A stretch of 64,000 bases of DNA from Arthrobacter globiformis (GTDB taxonomy: Bacteria > Actinomycetota > Actinomycetes > Actinomycetales > Micrococcaceae). A program made the position numbers and the translations under genes. Location: positions 4,960,001 to 5,024,000 of the forward strand of contig NZ_JAUSXI010000001.1 in assembly GCF_030815865.1 (NCBI RefSeq), read 5' to 3'. Shown piece after piece: positions 43,081 to 52,600 of this stretch. Position 1 is the first letter of the stretch, and the number at the start of each line of letters is the position of its first letter. The notes under the pieces are model-generated. The model did not search any database, was not told the origin of the DNA, and was given only the letters and a program-made list of their open reading frames with translations.

Positions 43081-44309
43081 CCCGCAGTTTTGCCCTGCGG
43101 CCTGTTCCGGACCTTGAGGACCTCGCGGACCAGGAGCCCCGCCAGCAGGGCCCAGAACGCTGCCCCAATGCCCATGAAGCTCAGCCCCGATGCGGCCACG
43201 AGGAAGGTCACCACGGCGCCCGTCCGCTCGCCCGGCTCTGCCAGCGCCGAGGCGGCAGACCCGGCGAGTGTGCCCAGCAGGGCGAGTCCGGCGACGGCTT
43301 CCAGCACCCCCGGAGGAGCCGCAACCACGAGGGCGGCGAGCCCGGCGGAGAAGGCTCCCAGGAGCAGGTAGGCCAGACCCGACACGAAGCCTGCCACCCA
43401 ACGCCGGCCGCGGTCTGCGCCTGCTTCCTCCCCGGCTGCCAGCGCGGCGCTGAGCGCGGCAAGGTTGACGGCGTGGCCGCCGAACGGCGCGGCCAGCAGC
43501 GTGCCGGCACCGGTGACGAGCATGGAGGCCCGCCACGGCGCCTGGTAACCGAAGGAACCTAGCACTGCCACCCCAGGCACATTCTGGGACGCCATGGTGA
43601 CGATGTAAAGCGGCAGGGCGATGCCAGCCACCGTGCCCAGGGACCAGGACGGTGTGGTCCACTCCATCGCCGGCAGCAGGCCCGCCGCCGGCACGGCCCG
43701 TCCTTCAACAACCAACTGGACCACAATGCCGGCGAGCGCAACGGCCAGCGCGCCGGGAACCGACCAGCGGGGCGCCAACCGTGACAGCACCAGCCAGCAG
43801 AGCAACACCGGTACCACCAGCAGCGGAGCGCTCTGCAGGCCCTCCACCGGGGCAAGGCACAACGGCAGCAGAACCCCGGCCAGCATGGCTTGCGCCAGGG
43901 GTGTCGGGATGCTGCTGATCAACCGCCCCAAAGGGCGAACGAGCCCGGTCACAGCGATCAGAACCCCGGTCACCAGAAAGGCGCCGACGGCGGCCGGCCA
44001 TCCGCCGTCGGGAACTCCCGCGACGGCCAGCAGGGCGGCCCCCGGCGTTGACCAGGCCAGGGTCACCGGGACCCGGCTCCGCCAGGCCAGGAGCACGACG
44101 CCGGCGCCCACCACCAGGCAGAGGGCCAGGAGGCCGCTCGACGCCTGCTGCGGGTTCGCCCCCACGGCACGGAGGCCGGAAAGGACCACGGCGAAGGTCG
44201 AGGTGAAGCCGACAAGCGCCGTCACGATGCCCGCCATGACAGGCCTGACCAGCCCCTCGGAAACCGGGGCAGCGGGGTCGCGGGCTATACGGGGTGAGGA
44301 CAACGGCAT
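43077..44309 (-). CDS. BenE-family (benzoate/H+ symporter type) transporter
   Basis: 410 residues from ATG 44309. Multiple helices open with PVMAGIVTALVGFTSTFAVVLSGLRAVGANPQQASSGLL, a signature of BenE proteins, and later TPSWSLGTVAGIALPLYIVTMASQNVPGVAVLGSFGYQAP. The family is named for benzoate import, but many members have no known substrate and no aromatic-degradation gene is adjacent. It is convergent with pheA, and divergent from the DUF2231-Rieske gene. Confidence 0.88.
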   Translation of the reverse strand: MPLSSPRIARDPAAPVSEGLVRPVMAGIVTALVGFTSTFAVVLSGLRAVGANPQQASSGLLALCLVVGAGVVLLAWRSRVPVTLAWSTPGAALLAVAGVPDGGWPAAVGAFLVTGVLIAVTGLVRPLGRLISSIPTPLAQAMLAGVLLPLCLAPVEGLQSAPLLVVPVLLCWLVLSRLAPRWSVPGALAVALAGIVVQLVVEGRAVPAAGLLPAMEWTTPSWSLGTVAGIALPLYIVTMASQNVPGVAVLGSFGYQAPWRASMLVTGAGTLLAAPFGGHAVNLAALSAALAAGEEAGADRGRRWVAGFVSGLAYLLLGAFSAGLAALVVAAPPGVLEAVAGLALLGTLAGSAASALAEPGERTGAVVTFLVAASGLSFMGIGAAFWALLAGLLVREVLKVRNRPQGKTAG

Positions 44310-44419
44310 GTGCAAGTACGTTACCGGAGACTGGCCTGCCAGCACCTTGTCATCGTGTCCCAGGCGATGCAGACTTTGGTGGACCACCTTTCCTGACTGC
44401 CAGGCCGAAGGAGTCCGCC

Positions 44420-45271
44420 GTGAACCCACTGCATGCGCTAGTTGATGCCATTGAACACTTCGACAGGATGGACGGGGTGGCGTCCGCCATCTCCAAGGCC
44501 GTTGGGAAAGCCGTACAGCCGCGGCTGGTCCGCAACACCCTCAGCGGCACGTCACTGGGCCATCCGCTGCATCCCGTCCTTACCGACTTCCCCATCGGGG
44601 CCTGGACCATGGCAACCGTCCTGGACAGCGTGGGAGGGCCCGCCTCCGAGCCGGCCGCCGACATCCTGGTTGCCGTGGGAATAGCAACAGCCGTTCCAAC
44701 CGCAGCCGCCGGCCTCAACGACTGGTCCGACACGCAGGGAAAGTCACGGCGGGTGGGGCTGGTCCACGCGGTGGCCAACGGATCGGCGCTTTGCCTGTTC
44801 TCGTCCTCGGCCGTGGCCCGTGCCGCCGGCAGCCGGCCCCTCGGAAAGGCTCTTGGGCTGGCCGGCTTCGGCGTCCTGATGTTCGGCGGCTTCCTCGGCG
44901 GCCACCTCAGCTTCAGCAACGCGGTCAACGTCAACAAGACAGCAGGCAGGACGGGCCCCAGGGACTGGAAGCGCGTTCTGGCGGAGTCCGAACTGGCGGA
45001 CGGGGAGCACCGGAAAGTGGACGCGGGCAAAGTCTCGGTTCTGCTGTACCGCTCCGAGTCACGGATCCTGGCCCTGGACAGCGTGTGCAGCCACATGGGA
45101 GGTCCGCTCGAGGAGGGAGAGATCACCGACGGCTGCATTGCCTGCCCCTGGCACGGCAGCACGTTCCGGCTTGAGGACGGCCACATAGTCCGCGGGCCGG
45201 CAACCACGCCCCAGCCAAGCTATGAAGCCAGGGTGAACGAGGGCCAGATTGAGGTCCGCCGGCGCGGATAG
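44420..45271 (+). CDS. DUF2231 membrane domain fused to a Rieske [2Fe-2S] domain
   Basis: 283 residues, start GTG 44420 with an AAGGAG site. The N-terminal DUF2231 module (GHPLHPVLTDFPIGAWTMATVLDSVGG with several helices and conserved His) is followed by a Rieske domain with ligand pairs in CSHMGG and CPWHGS near 220-245. Such fusions are probably membrane-bound electron-transfer proteins. The redox partner is unknown and no oxygenase gene is nearby. Confidence 0.87.
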   Translation: MNPLHALVDAIEHFDRMDGVASAISKAVGKAVQPRLVRNTLSGTSLGHPLHPVLTDFPIGAWTMATVLDSVGGPASEPAADILVAVGIATAVPTAAAGLNDWSDTQGKSRRVGLVHAVANGSALCLFSSSAVARAAGSRPLGKALGLAGFGVLMFGGFLGGHLSFSNAVNVNKTAGRTGPRDWKRVLAESELADGEHRKVDAGKVSVLLYRSESRILALDSVCSHMGGPLEEGEITDGCIACPWHGSTFRLEDGHIVRGPATTPQPSYEARVNEGQIEVRRRG

Positions 45272-45369
45272 CAGCCGCTGTGCGGAGCGCGCAGTTTCCC
45301 TCTAGCTTCCGCACCCGGCTGCTGATAGATTGCCCACCTCAGACCGGCAGGAGTCCTGGGGAGGGCACC

Positions 45370-45738
45370 GTGGGAATACCCGATCCGCATGCGCTGCACA
45401 TGGCGTGGGCCGCGCGCTTCAATGCCAGGGACGTTGACGGAATGCTTGAGTTCTTCGAGCCGGATGCGGTGTTTGTTCCCCAGCCGGGCGTGCCCACAAC
45501 CGGCGAGGACAGCGTCAACGCGATGATGGGATTCCTGCAGGCGGGACTGCCCATCAGGATGACCACCCGCCAAGTCTACGTCCTCGGCGATATTGCCCTC
45601 GCCATCGCCGAATGGGCCATAAAGGGCACTGCGGCCGACGGCAGCGATGTGGACCTCCAAGGCAGGACGGCCGACGTCCTGCGCAAAGGACGCGAGGGTT
45701 GGAAGTTCGCCATCGACAACCCCTTCGGCACTGCCTGA
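45370..45738 (+). CDS. SnoaL/NTF2-like protein
   Basis: 122 residues from GTG 45370, with GGGGAGGG just upstream. The alpha-beta cone fold is seen in DPHALHMAWAARFNARDVDGMLEFFEPDAVFVPQPG and GDIALAIAEWAIKGTAADGSDVDLQGRTADVLRKGREGWKFAIDNP. Members include small isomerases, hydrolases and ECF41-type sigma appendices. It precedes a YCII-ECF sigma pair on the same strand with a 140-base gap, so it may belong to the same regulon. Confidence 0.83.
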   Translation: MGIPDPHALHMAWAARFNARDVDGMLEFFEPDAVFVPQPGVPTTGEDSVNAMMGFLQAGLPIRMTTRQVYVLGDIALAIAEWAIKGTAADGSDVDLQGRTADVLRKGREGWKFAIDNPFGTA

Positions 45739-45878
45739 ACTGCGGCCTGAACCCGTCCCGCGCTGCAAAAACCCGGCCAGCCAAAAAAATCCAGGCCGCC
45801 TGTCGATTTCTGCAAGACCCGTTCGACGGGATAGTAGACGGACGCACACGGCGTCCACGTCAAGGCAAGGAGAAAACC

Positions 45879-46307
45879 ATGAAGTACATGTTCATCATGC
45901 GCGCCACGGACGAAGCCATCGAAGCGTCGAAGCAGGTTCCGTTCGAGGAGATCCTCAACCAGATGGGCGCCTACAACGAACAGCTCATCAAGGCTGGCGT
46001 CATGCTCGCCGGCGAGGGCCTGACCGACCTGTCCGAAGGCTCGGCCTTCGTGGTCAACTTCGATGAGGAACCGCCGGTGGTGACGGATGGCCCATACGGC
46101 GAAACGCATGAGCTGTTCAACGGCTTTTGGATTGTCCAGGTGGCCTCCACGGAAGAGGCGAAGGAGTGGGCCAGCCGCTGCCCGCTTGGTCCAGGATCGA
46201 AGCTTGAGGTCCGCCGGATAGCTGAAGCCGACGACTTCGCTGACTTCGCGGACAACGAGTACATCCAGAAGGAAGCGGTGTGGCGCCAGGAGCTGAACCA
46301 GCCCTGA
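45879..46307 (+). CDS. YCII-related (DGPF-domain) protein, partner of the ECF sigma
   Basis: 142 residues with an AAGGAG site before ATG 45879. The YCII/DGPF fold is seen in MKYMFIMRATDEAIEAS and the signature VTDGPYGETHELFNGFWIVQVAS. DGPF proteins regularly lie beside ECF42-type sigma factors, as here, with the sigma gene 45 bases downstream. In Streptomyces the sigma activates its DGPF gene. The molecular function of DGPF proteins is not known. Confidence 0.9.
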   Translation: MKYMFIMRATDEAIEASKQVPFEEILNQMGAYNEQLIKAGVMLAGEGLTDLSEGSAFVVNFDEEPPVVTDGPYGETHELFNGFWIVQVASTEEAKEWASRCPLGPGSKLEVRRIAEADDFADFADNEYIQKEAVWRQELNQP

Positions 46308-46352
46308 GCAGGCAGGCGGACAACGGCGGGATCCGGCGGAGGCCCAGCAGGA

Positions 46353-47639
46353 ATGGAGGAGGCGGTGAGCGAAGAGGCGGCGAACCAACAGGCGGGGGCC
46401 GCGGTGCGGCGCCGGATTGATGCCCTGTGGCGCATCGAAGGCGCCCACATCGTCGCGGCCCTCGCCCGTGCCACCCGGGACGTCGGTTTCGCCGAGGACC
46501 TGGCCCAGGAAGCCCTGGCCGAGGCCCTGGTCCAATGGCCGGAATCCGGAACTCCTGATAATCCTGCCGCCTGGCTCACCGCCGTGGCCAAGCGCAAGGC
46601 CATCGACGTGTGGCGACGGTCCGAGCGGCTGGAGGAGCGGTACCGGGCCATTGCCCGGGACCTGGAAGACGACGACGGCGTGGCCTGGGTTCCGCTGGAG
46701 GACGACGTGCTCAGGCTCGTGTTCACCGCGTGCCACCCCGTCCTCTCCCGGGAGGCCCAGATGGCCCTGACGCTGCGGGTGGTGGGCGGCCTCACCACCG
46801 AGGAGATTGCACGGCTGTTCCTGGTTCCCGTCGCCACCGTGCAGCAGCGCATAGTGCGGGCGAAGAAAACGCTCGCGGCGGCCCGGGTGCCCTTCGAAGT
46901 TCCCGAGCCCAACGAGTGGGGCGCCCGGCTGGGAGCTGTCCTCGGCGTCGTCTATCTGATGTTCACGGAAGGGTACGCGGCCACCACGGGAGATGCATGG
47001 ATCAGGCCCGACCTGGCGCGCGAGGCCCTGCGGATCGGGCGCATGCTGGCCGGGCTGGTCCCCCGCGAACCCGAGGCCCACGGGCTGGTGGCCCTGATGG
47101 AGTTCCAGGCGTCCCGCTTCGCCGCCCGCACCACACCCGACGGGTCTCCGGTCCTGCTGGCGGACCAGGACCGGACCCGGTGGGACCGGGCGCAGATCGG
47201 CCGGGGCCGTGCCGCCCTGCGCCGCTGCGACGCGCTGGGACGGGGCCGCGGCAATTACGCGCTGCAGGCCGCCATTGCCGAATGCCACTCGATGGCACCC
47301 AGCGTCGATGACACTGACTGGCAGCGGATCGTGCTGCTCTATGAGGCTCTGGGCAGAATCGCTCCCAGCCCCGTGGTGGAACTGAACAGGGCAGTCGCGG
47401 TATCCATGGCCACCGGACCGGCGGCCGCGCTGGCCATCGTGGACGGCCTCGCCTCCGCAGGGGCCCTGCGCGGAACGCACCTGCTGCCCAGTGTCCGCGG
47501 GGAACTGCTGGCCCGGCTCGGGAGGGCCGGGGAGGCGCGCTCCGAGTTCATGACGGCGGCCGGACTGGCCAGGAACCAGCGCACGCGGGAGCTTCTGGAG
47601 GAGCGCGCCGCCGGCATATTGCCGGCACCCGGCACCTGA
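46353..47639 (+). CDS. ECF42-type sigma factor with C-terminal TPR-like extension
   Basis: Up to 428 residues. Region 2 is in FAEDLAQEALAEALVQWPESGTPDNPAAWLTAVAKRKAIDVWRR and region 4 in LRVVGGLTTEEIARLFLVPVATVQQRIVRAKKTL. A C-terminal extension of about 230 residues (YLMFTEGYAATTGDAW, then helical repeats such as RIAPSPVVELNRAVAVSMATGPAAALAIVDG) is typical of ECF42, in which the tail is needed for activity and no anti-sigma is used. ATG 46353 has a site too close to it; GTG 46365 after GGAGGA may be the true start. Confidence 0.9.
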   Translation: MEEAVSEEAANQQAGAAVRRRIDALWRIEGAHIVAALARATRDVGFAEDLAQEALAEALVQWPESGTPDNPAAWLTAVAKRKAIDVWRRSERLEERYRAIARDLEDDDGVAWVPLEDDVLRLVFTACHPVLSREAQMALTLRVVGGLTTEEIARLFLVPVATVQQRIVRAKKTLAAARVPFEVPEPNEWGARLGAVLGVVYLMFTEGYAATTGDAWIRPDLAREALRIGRMLAGLVPREPEAHGLVALMEFQASRFAARTTPDGSPVLLADQDRTRWDRAQIGRGRAALRRCDALGRGRGNYALQAAIAECHSMAPSVDDTDWQRIVLLYEALGRIAPSPVVELNRAVAVSMATGPAAALAIVDGLASAGALRGTHLLPSVRGELLARLGRAGEARSEFMTAAGLARNQRTRELLEERAAGILPAPGT

Positions 47640-47697
47640 CCGGCACCGGTCAACCACCTGGCACCCGGGCACCGGCACCCACCCGGCTCAGTCCGGT

Positions 47698-48255
47698 TCA
47701 GCCGCTGAAGGTGACGTCCCTGGTCTCTTCCACGGCGGCGGTCCGGCCCGGCCCTTGGTGGTATTTCCAGTAGAGGTTCGTGAAGGCAATGACCTGGTCC
47801 GGCGGTGGGGCACCCCATTCGGTCAGGTCCTCGGTAGTGTGGGCGTCGCTGACCAGCGTAACGTCGTAGCCGCGGACGAACGCCCCGTGGATTGTGGACC
47901 TGATGCATTCGTCCGTCTGAGCTCCGGCGACCACCAGCCGGCCCACCGCCGCGGCAGCCAGCACCTGCTCCAGATCGGTGTCATCAAAGGCGTCGCTGAA
48001 TGACTTGTGCACCACCGGTTCCTGCTCGCCGCGCCGCCCCAGCTCGGGCACATACTCCCAGGCCTCGCTCCCCTTCTCCAGCCGGTCATCGGAATGCTGG
48101 ACCCAGACGACCGGAACCCCGGCTTCGCGTGCCCTGTCCACCAGTGCTGCGATGTTGGCCACCACGGCGTCCCGCTGGTGCGCTTCGGCCACCACCCCCT
48201 GCTGCACATCAAGCACCATCAGGGCGGTGTTGGGCCGGTCCGGCAGCGTGGTCAT
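47698..48255 (-). CDS. Isochorismatase-like cysteine hydrolase
   Basis: 185 residues from ATG 48255. The catalytic triad region is present: Asp16 in ALMVLDVQQG, the Lys in VVHKSFSDAF and the Cys near 115 in AGAQTDECIRST. The family includes nicotinamidases, isochorismatases and N-carbamoyl amide hydrolases, and the substrate cannot be told here. The gene is convergent with the ECF42 gene and divergent from adk. Confidence 0.88.
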   Translation of the reverse strand: MTTLPDRPNTALMVLDVQQGVVAEAHQRDAVVANIAALVDRAREAGVPVVWVQHSDDRLEKGSEAWEYVPELGRRGEQEPVVHKSFSDAFDDTDLEQVLAAAAVGRLVVAGAQTDECIRSTIHGAFVRGYDVTLVSDAHTTEDLTEWGAPPPDQVIAFTNLYWKYHQGPGRTAAVEETRDVTFSG

Positions 48256-48439
48256 GAGCGTCTCGGCATGGTCATAATGAGCTCCTTGATGGTGGGTCCC
48301 AGCGTAGGAGCCGCCGCCGCCGTTGGGAACACCCGGGAAGTTGGGAATACCCCCGGCATGATTACCCACCCATTGCAGGCGGAGCGGGCGGGCGGAAGAA
48401 TAGCCCTAGCGTGCTTTCTCGGCAGATCGGACCAAAAGC

Positions 48440-49021
48440 ATGACCCGCATCCTGCTCATCGGCCCGCCCGGCTCAGGCAAGGGCACCCAGGCGCACCGGC
48501 TCAGCGGACAACTGCACATCCCGGAGATCTCCACCGGCGACATGTTCCGCAGCCATCTGGCCAACGGTTCACCCTTGGGCCGGGAAATCAAGGAATTCCT
48601 CGACGCCGGCAACCTCGTCCCGGATAATCTCACCACCGCCATGCTGCGGGACCGGCTGCAGGAACGGGACGCGAGGAACGGCTTCCTCCTGGACGGCTAC
48701 CCGCGCACCGTGAGCCAGATGGACGACCTCGACGGCATCCTGGACGCCACCGGGACCAAGCTCGATGCCGTGGTGGAAATTACCGCCGACGACGATGAGA
48801 TCGTCCGGCGGCTACTGCTCCGCGCCGAGGCCGAAGGGAGGGGCGACGATACTGAAGACGTCATCCGCCACCGGCTGGAGCTGTACCGGCGGGAAACGGA
48901 ACCGGTCATCGCGCGCTACGGCCGGCGCAGCCTGCTGGTGAGCGTCGACGGCACGGCGGACATTGACGGGGTCACCGTGAGCGCACTGCAGGGCATCGAA
49001 GCCGTCAGGGCGCAGCCCTGA
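48440..49021 (+). CDS. adk: Adenylate kinase
   Basis: 193 residues, the short form without a zinc LID. The P-loop is GPPGSGKGTQ at 8-17. ISTGDMFRSHLANGSPLG and LLDGYPRTVSQ are the AMP- and ATP-handling motifs, and a reduced LID is at RAEAEGRGDDTEDVIRHRLELY. It converts ATP and AMP to two ADP. In actinobacteria the main adk normally sits in the secY ribosomal-protein region, so this isolated copy may be a second enzyme. DGYPRT has Tyr where DGFPRT is usual. Confidence 0.9.
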   Translation: MTRILLIGPPGSGKGTQAHRLSGQLHIPEISTGDMFRSHLANGSPLGREIKEFLDAGNLVPDNLTTAMLRDRLQERDARNGFLLDGYPRTVSQMDDLDGILDATGTKLDAVVEITADDDEIVRRLLLRAEAEGRGDDTEDVIRHRLELYRRETEPVIARYGRRSLLVSVDGTADIDGVTVSALQGIEAVRAQP

Positions 49022-49054
49022 ACACCCTGGACACAGCCCTGAACAGCGGGCGGC

Positions 49055-49723
49055 TCACCCGGCCTTCCACACATACCTCCGCTCGGGGCGTCCGACGCCA
49101 TACTTGAGCGTCACGTCCACCAGCCCCTCGTCGTTGAGGTACTCCAGGTAGCGGCGCGCGCTGACGCGCGACGTCCCCACCTGCACAGCCAGTTCTGCGG
49201 CCGACACGTCGCCGCCACCGGAGCGCAGCGCCTTCTCCACTACCTGGAGCGTCTCTGCGCTGCAGCCCTTCGGCAGCGGCCGGTCCGCGCGTTCCAGCCC
49301 AAACACGCGGTTGACGTCCGACTGCTCCGCCACATCTTTGGACGAATCGAGGCTCTGGTAGGTGGTGCGGTAGTGCTCCAGCCGCTCCTGCAGGTCGGTC
49401 TGGGAAAACGGCTTGATCAGGTAGTGCACTATGCCGCCGCGGAGCGCCTTCCGCACCGTCTCCACCTCGCGCGCGGCGCTGATCACCAGCACGTCCAGCT
49501 CGGGCGCCACTTCGCGCAGTTGGTGCATCAGGTCCAGGCCGTTGACGTCGGGCAGGTGGATGTCCAGCAGCACCAGGTCCGGTTGCAGCCGTTCGGTCTC
49601 CAGCACCGCCTGCGCGCCCGTGTTCGCCACTCCGACGACGGCAAACCCCGTCGTGCGCTGGATAAAGCCGGCGTGGACTTTGGCCACCATGAAGTCGTCG
49701 TCGACGATAAGTACCTTGATCAA
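49055..49723 (-). CDS. CitB/DctR-type response regulator
   Basis: 222 residues. The receiver domain has the acidic pair DDD at 8-10, phosphoacceptor Asp54 in LVLLDIHLPD and Lys in YLIKPFSQ. The C-terminal DNA-binding part (GDVSAAELAVQVGTSRVSARRYLEYLNDEGLVDVTLKYGVGRPERRYVW) is the CitB-type HTH. It lies 12 bases after the sensor gene in the same operon, which is divergent from tctCBA. It is therefore the probable activator of the tricarboxylate transporter. Confidence 0.93.
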   Translation of the reverse strand: MIKVLIVDDDFMVAKVHAGFIQRTTGFAVVGVANTGAQAVLETERLQPDLVLLDIHLPDVNGLDLMHQLREVAPELDVLVISAAREVETVRKALRGGIVHYLIKPFSQTDLQERLEHYRTTYQSLDSSKDVAEQSDVNRVFGLERADRPLPKGCSAETLQVVEKALRSGGGDVSAAELAVQVGTSRVSARRYLEYLNDEGLVDVTLKYGVGRPERRYVWKAG

Positions 49724-49735
49724 GGCCGCTCCTCC

Positions 49736-51328
49736 CTAAGCATCGGCAGTTTTGCGCATCAGCAGTGCCGTAAACACCGCACCGTGGTCGTTCCGCACGG
49801 CGAGCCGGCCGCCGCGCCGCTGGCAGACCACCCTGGCGAGCGCAAGGCCGTAGCCGCGGCCGCCGTCGGGCGAATTCTTGGTACTGAACCCCTGCCGGAA
49901 AATGTCGTCCATGACCTCCACCGGGACCCCCGGTCCCGAGTCCTGTACGTCAACCCGCACGCCGCCGTCGTTCTCTCCGATCAGTACCTCGACCTTCGCT
50001 TCGGCGGTGTTGGTGACCGCATCGAGTGCGTTGTCCACCAGGTTGCCCACCACGGTGGTCAGGTCGCGGGACAGTTCCTCATCCACCTTGCCCAGCCGGG
50101 ATTCCTCGGCGAGCTGCAGGGACACCCCGCGCTCCGCGGCGAGGCTCGATTTGGCAATCAGCAGTGCGGCGAGGGCGGGGTCCTCGATCCTGCTGGTCAC
50201 GTCGTCGTTCAGGCGGGTCCGGTTCGACGTAGTGCCATTGACGAACTGGACGACGGCGTCATACTCGCCGATCTGGATCAGGCCGGAGATCGTGTGCAGC
50301 TGGTTGGCGAACTCGTGTGCCTGCGCCCGGAGGGTGTCGGTGGCCGTCCGCGTCGTGCCCAGCTCGCGTTCCAGCGAAGCCAGCTCCGTCCGGTCGCGGA
50401 GGGTGGTGACGGAGCCAATCACGCGTCCGTGCGAGCGCATCGGCATCCGGTTCAAGACCACCAGCTTTTCCCCCACCAAGACCAGCCGGTCCGGGCCGGG
50501 CTGGTCCTGGGTGAGGACCTCGCGCAGCGCCGACGGCACCTCTAGAGCGGCCAGATTCTTCCCGACGCAGTCGTTCGGCAGACCCAGCAGGCTCCGCGCA
50601 CTGTCGTTGACCACCGTGATCCGCTGCTGGGGGTCCAGCGCCACCACGCCTTCCTTGAGCCCGTGCAGCATCGCCTCCCGGTTCTCCACGAGGCCGGTGA
50701 TCTCGTCCGGCTCCATACCCAGCGTCTGGCGTTTGACGCGGCGGGCCAGCAGGAGCGAGCCTGCCACGCCCAGGACGCTCGCCACTCCCAGGTAGGTCAG
50801 CAGGTTCGGGACGGCATCGCCCAGCCGCTCGAGCACCGAGGGGTAGCTCCTACCGACGACGGCGATCCCTACCATCTTGCCGGCGTCGTCCAGCACCGGC
50901 ACGTGGGCCACCACGGCCTCCTCTGCCCCGGTTCCGACCACCCCGGTCCATGCCCGCCCGGACATCACCGCACTGTCGCCGAGTTCCAGCTGGTGGCCCA
51001 CCAGAGACGGATCCGACGACGTCACCATCGTCCGGTCGGACCGGGCCAGCGCAACCTGGGAGGACCCCGAAATCGTGCGCACCGCTTCGGACACCGAGGG
51101 AAGCACCGATCCGCTTTGCGGCTGGGCATCCGGCAGGAGGCTTCGCACCGCGGGGGTAGCCGCCAGCGTCTCCGCAGCAGAAAGAGCCCGTCGGCCCTCG
51201 ACCCGTTCAAAAGCTGCCGCCGACTGGGCCAGCGAAATCGCCACCACGGCCACCAGCACGGCCAGCACAATCAGGAGCTGCAGCCGAAGATACTGCCCCG
51301 CAAGGGACATTCCTCGCCGTCGAGTCAT
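49736..51328 (-). CDS. CitA/DcuS-type sensor histidine kinase
   Basis: 530 residues from ATG 51328. An N-terminal helix (LLIVLAVLVAVVAISL) and a second near 170-190 (LLTYLGVASVLGVAGSLLLA) enclose an extracellular Cache/PAS-like sensor of about 130 residues. A cytoplasmic PAS follows (GLKEGVVALDPQQRITVVNDSARSLLG), then the phosphoacceptor His in AHEFANQLHTISGLIQ near 338, and an HATPase domain with DSGPGVP and GRGYGLALA. CitA-family sensors detect citrate or C4-dicarboxylates. Placement opposite tctC suggests it senses the Tct substrate outside the cell. Confidence 0.93.
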   Translation of the reverse strand: MTRRRGMSLAGQYLRLQLLIVLAVLVAVVAISLAQSAAAFERVEGRRALSAAETLAATPAVRSLLPDAQPQSGSVLPSVSEAVRTISGSSQVALARSDRTMVTSSDPSLVGHQLELGDSAVMSGRAWTGVVGTGAEEAVVAHVPVLDDAGKMVGIAVVGRSYPSVLERLGDAVPNLLTYLGVASVLGVAGSLLLARRVKRQTLGMEPDEITGLVENREAMLHGLKEGVVALDPQQRITVVNDSARSLLGLPNDCVGKNLAALEVPSALREVLTQDQPGPDRLVLVGEKLVVLNRMPMRSHGRVIGSVTTLRDRTELASLERELGTTRTATDTLRAQAHEFANQLHTISGLIQIGEYDAVVQFVNGTTSNRTRLNDDVTSRIEDPALAALLIAKSSLAAERGVSLQLAEESRLGKVDEELSRDLTTVVGNLVDNALDAVTNTAEAKVEVLIGENDGGVRVDVQDSGPGVPVEVMDDIFRQGFSTKNSPDGGRGYGLALARVVCQRRGGRLAVRNDHGAVFTALLMRKTADA

Positions 51329-51589
51329 GTGCTGCTGTTCTTCCTGTGGGTTCGCGGGTGGGGGGTGAACTATACGGGACACGCTACCGGACTTTGGGCG
51401 CTGTGTTCCGCGGAGTCCGCAGCGCCTGGACCCTGTACGGGACGCCTCATGGGCAACTTGGTTGGGGGCCGGAAACGTGAACGAAATGAACTTAACTTTC
51501 TCTGCTTACACAAGCGTGAGCCCCGTCACGTTCGGCCCTAGCATCGGAAGCACCCGATCAAACGGATCAAAAACGAGAAGAGGAACAAC

Positions 51590-52600
51590 ATGCGCGGAAT
51601 GAGCGCACTGCGCGTGGCCGCAGTAGCCGCAGGCATCGCCCTGATGGCGTCCGGCTGCGGAGCAACCGGCAAGACTGCCGCCGGCCCCTCCACGAGCGGA
51701 GCAAGCACCGCACCCCTTGCCGGGCTTCGCATCATGGTGCCGAACACGCCCGGCGGCGGCTACGACACCACGGCGCGCGCCGCGGCGAAGGTTCTCGAGG
51801 ACGAGAAGCTTGCCACCAACCCCGAGGTCTTCAACCTGGCCGGCGCCGGCGGCACCGTTGGCCTGGCACGCATCGTCAACGAAAAGGGCAACGGCGACCT
51901 CGCCATGCTCATGGGCCTTGGCGTCGTCGGCGCAAGCTACACCAACAAGTCCCAGTCGAAGCTGACCGACACCACCCCGCTGGCCCGGCTCATCGAAGAG
52001 CCCGGCGCCATCATGGTCTCCAAGGACTCGCCGTACAAGACCATCGACGATCTGGTGACGGCGTGGAAGAAGGACCCGTCCAAGGTCAGCGTCGGCGGCG
52101 GTTCCTCAGCCGGCGGCCCGGACCACCTCCTGCCGATGCAGCTCGCCGGTGCCGTCGGCATCGATGCCAAGAAGGTTAACTTCGTTTCCTACGACGGCGG
52201 CGGCGATCTGCTTCCGGCCATTATCGGCAACAAGCTGGGCTTCGCGGCTTCCGGCGCCGGTGAATACATCCAGCAGATCAAGGCAGGCGATATCCGGGTC
52301 CTGGCAACCAGTGGCGAGAACCGGCTTGAGGGAGTGGACGCCCCCACGCTCAAGGAATCCAACATCGACCTGGTCTTCACCAACTGGCGCGGCATCGTGG
52401 CCCCTCCCGGCATCAGCGACGCCGACCGCGACGCCCTGATCGCCACCCTGGAGAAGATGCATGAATCAGCATCCTGGAAGGAGACGCTGAAGACGCGGGG
52501 CTGGACCGACGCCTTCGTCACGGGTGACGAATTCAAGTCCTTCCTCACCGACCAGGACAAGCGCGTTGCCGACGTTCTGACGAAGCTCGGCCTGGCGTGA
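51590..52600 (+). CDS. tctC: Tripartite tricarboxylate transporter, binding lipoprotein
   Basis: 336 residues. A lipoprotein signal ends at ASGC with Cys23. The mature protein has the TctC/BUG fold (IMVPNTPGGGYDTTARAAAKVLED, GGGSSAGGPDHLL, RVLATSGENRLEGVDAPTLKESNIDLVFTNWRGIVAPPG). It binds a carboxylate outside the cell and hands it to TctAB. It is the first gene of tctCBA, preceded by a 207-base or longer gap divergent from its two-component system. Citrate or another tri/dicarboxylate is the expected ligand. Confidence 0.95.
   Translation: MRGMSALRVAAVAAGIALMASGCGATGKTAAGPSTSGASTAPLAGLRIMVPNTPGGGYDTTARAAAKVLEDEKLATNPEVFNLAGAGGTVGLARIVNEKGNGDLAMLMGLGVVGASYTNKSQSKLTDTTPLARLIEEPGAIMVSKDSPYKTIDDLVTAWKKDPSKVSVGGGSSAGGPDHLLPMQLAGAVGIDAKKVNFVSYDGGGDLLPAIIGNKLGFAASGAGEYIQQIKAGDIRVLATSGENRLEGVDAPTLKESNIDLVFTNWRGIVAPPGISDADRDALIATLEKMHESASWKETLKTRGWTDAFVTGDEFKSFLTDQDKRVADVLTKLGLA

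Noticed and set aside
43077..44309. Benzoate degradation locus
   Set aside because: Only the BenE-type transporter is present, with no dioxygenase or catechol genes, and the Rieske protein next to it is a DUF2231 fusion, not an oxygenase component.
45576..47678. Long minus-strand open frame (about 700 codons) across the YCII and ECF42 genes
   Set aside because: Antisense to two genes with strong family motifs on the plus strand, and no recognisable domain of its own.
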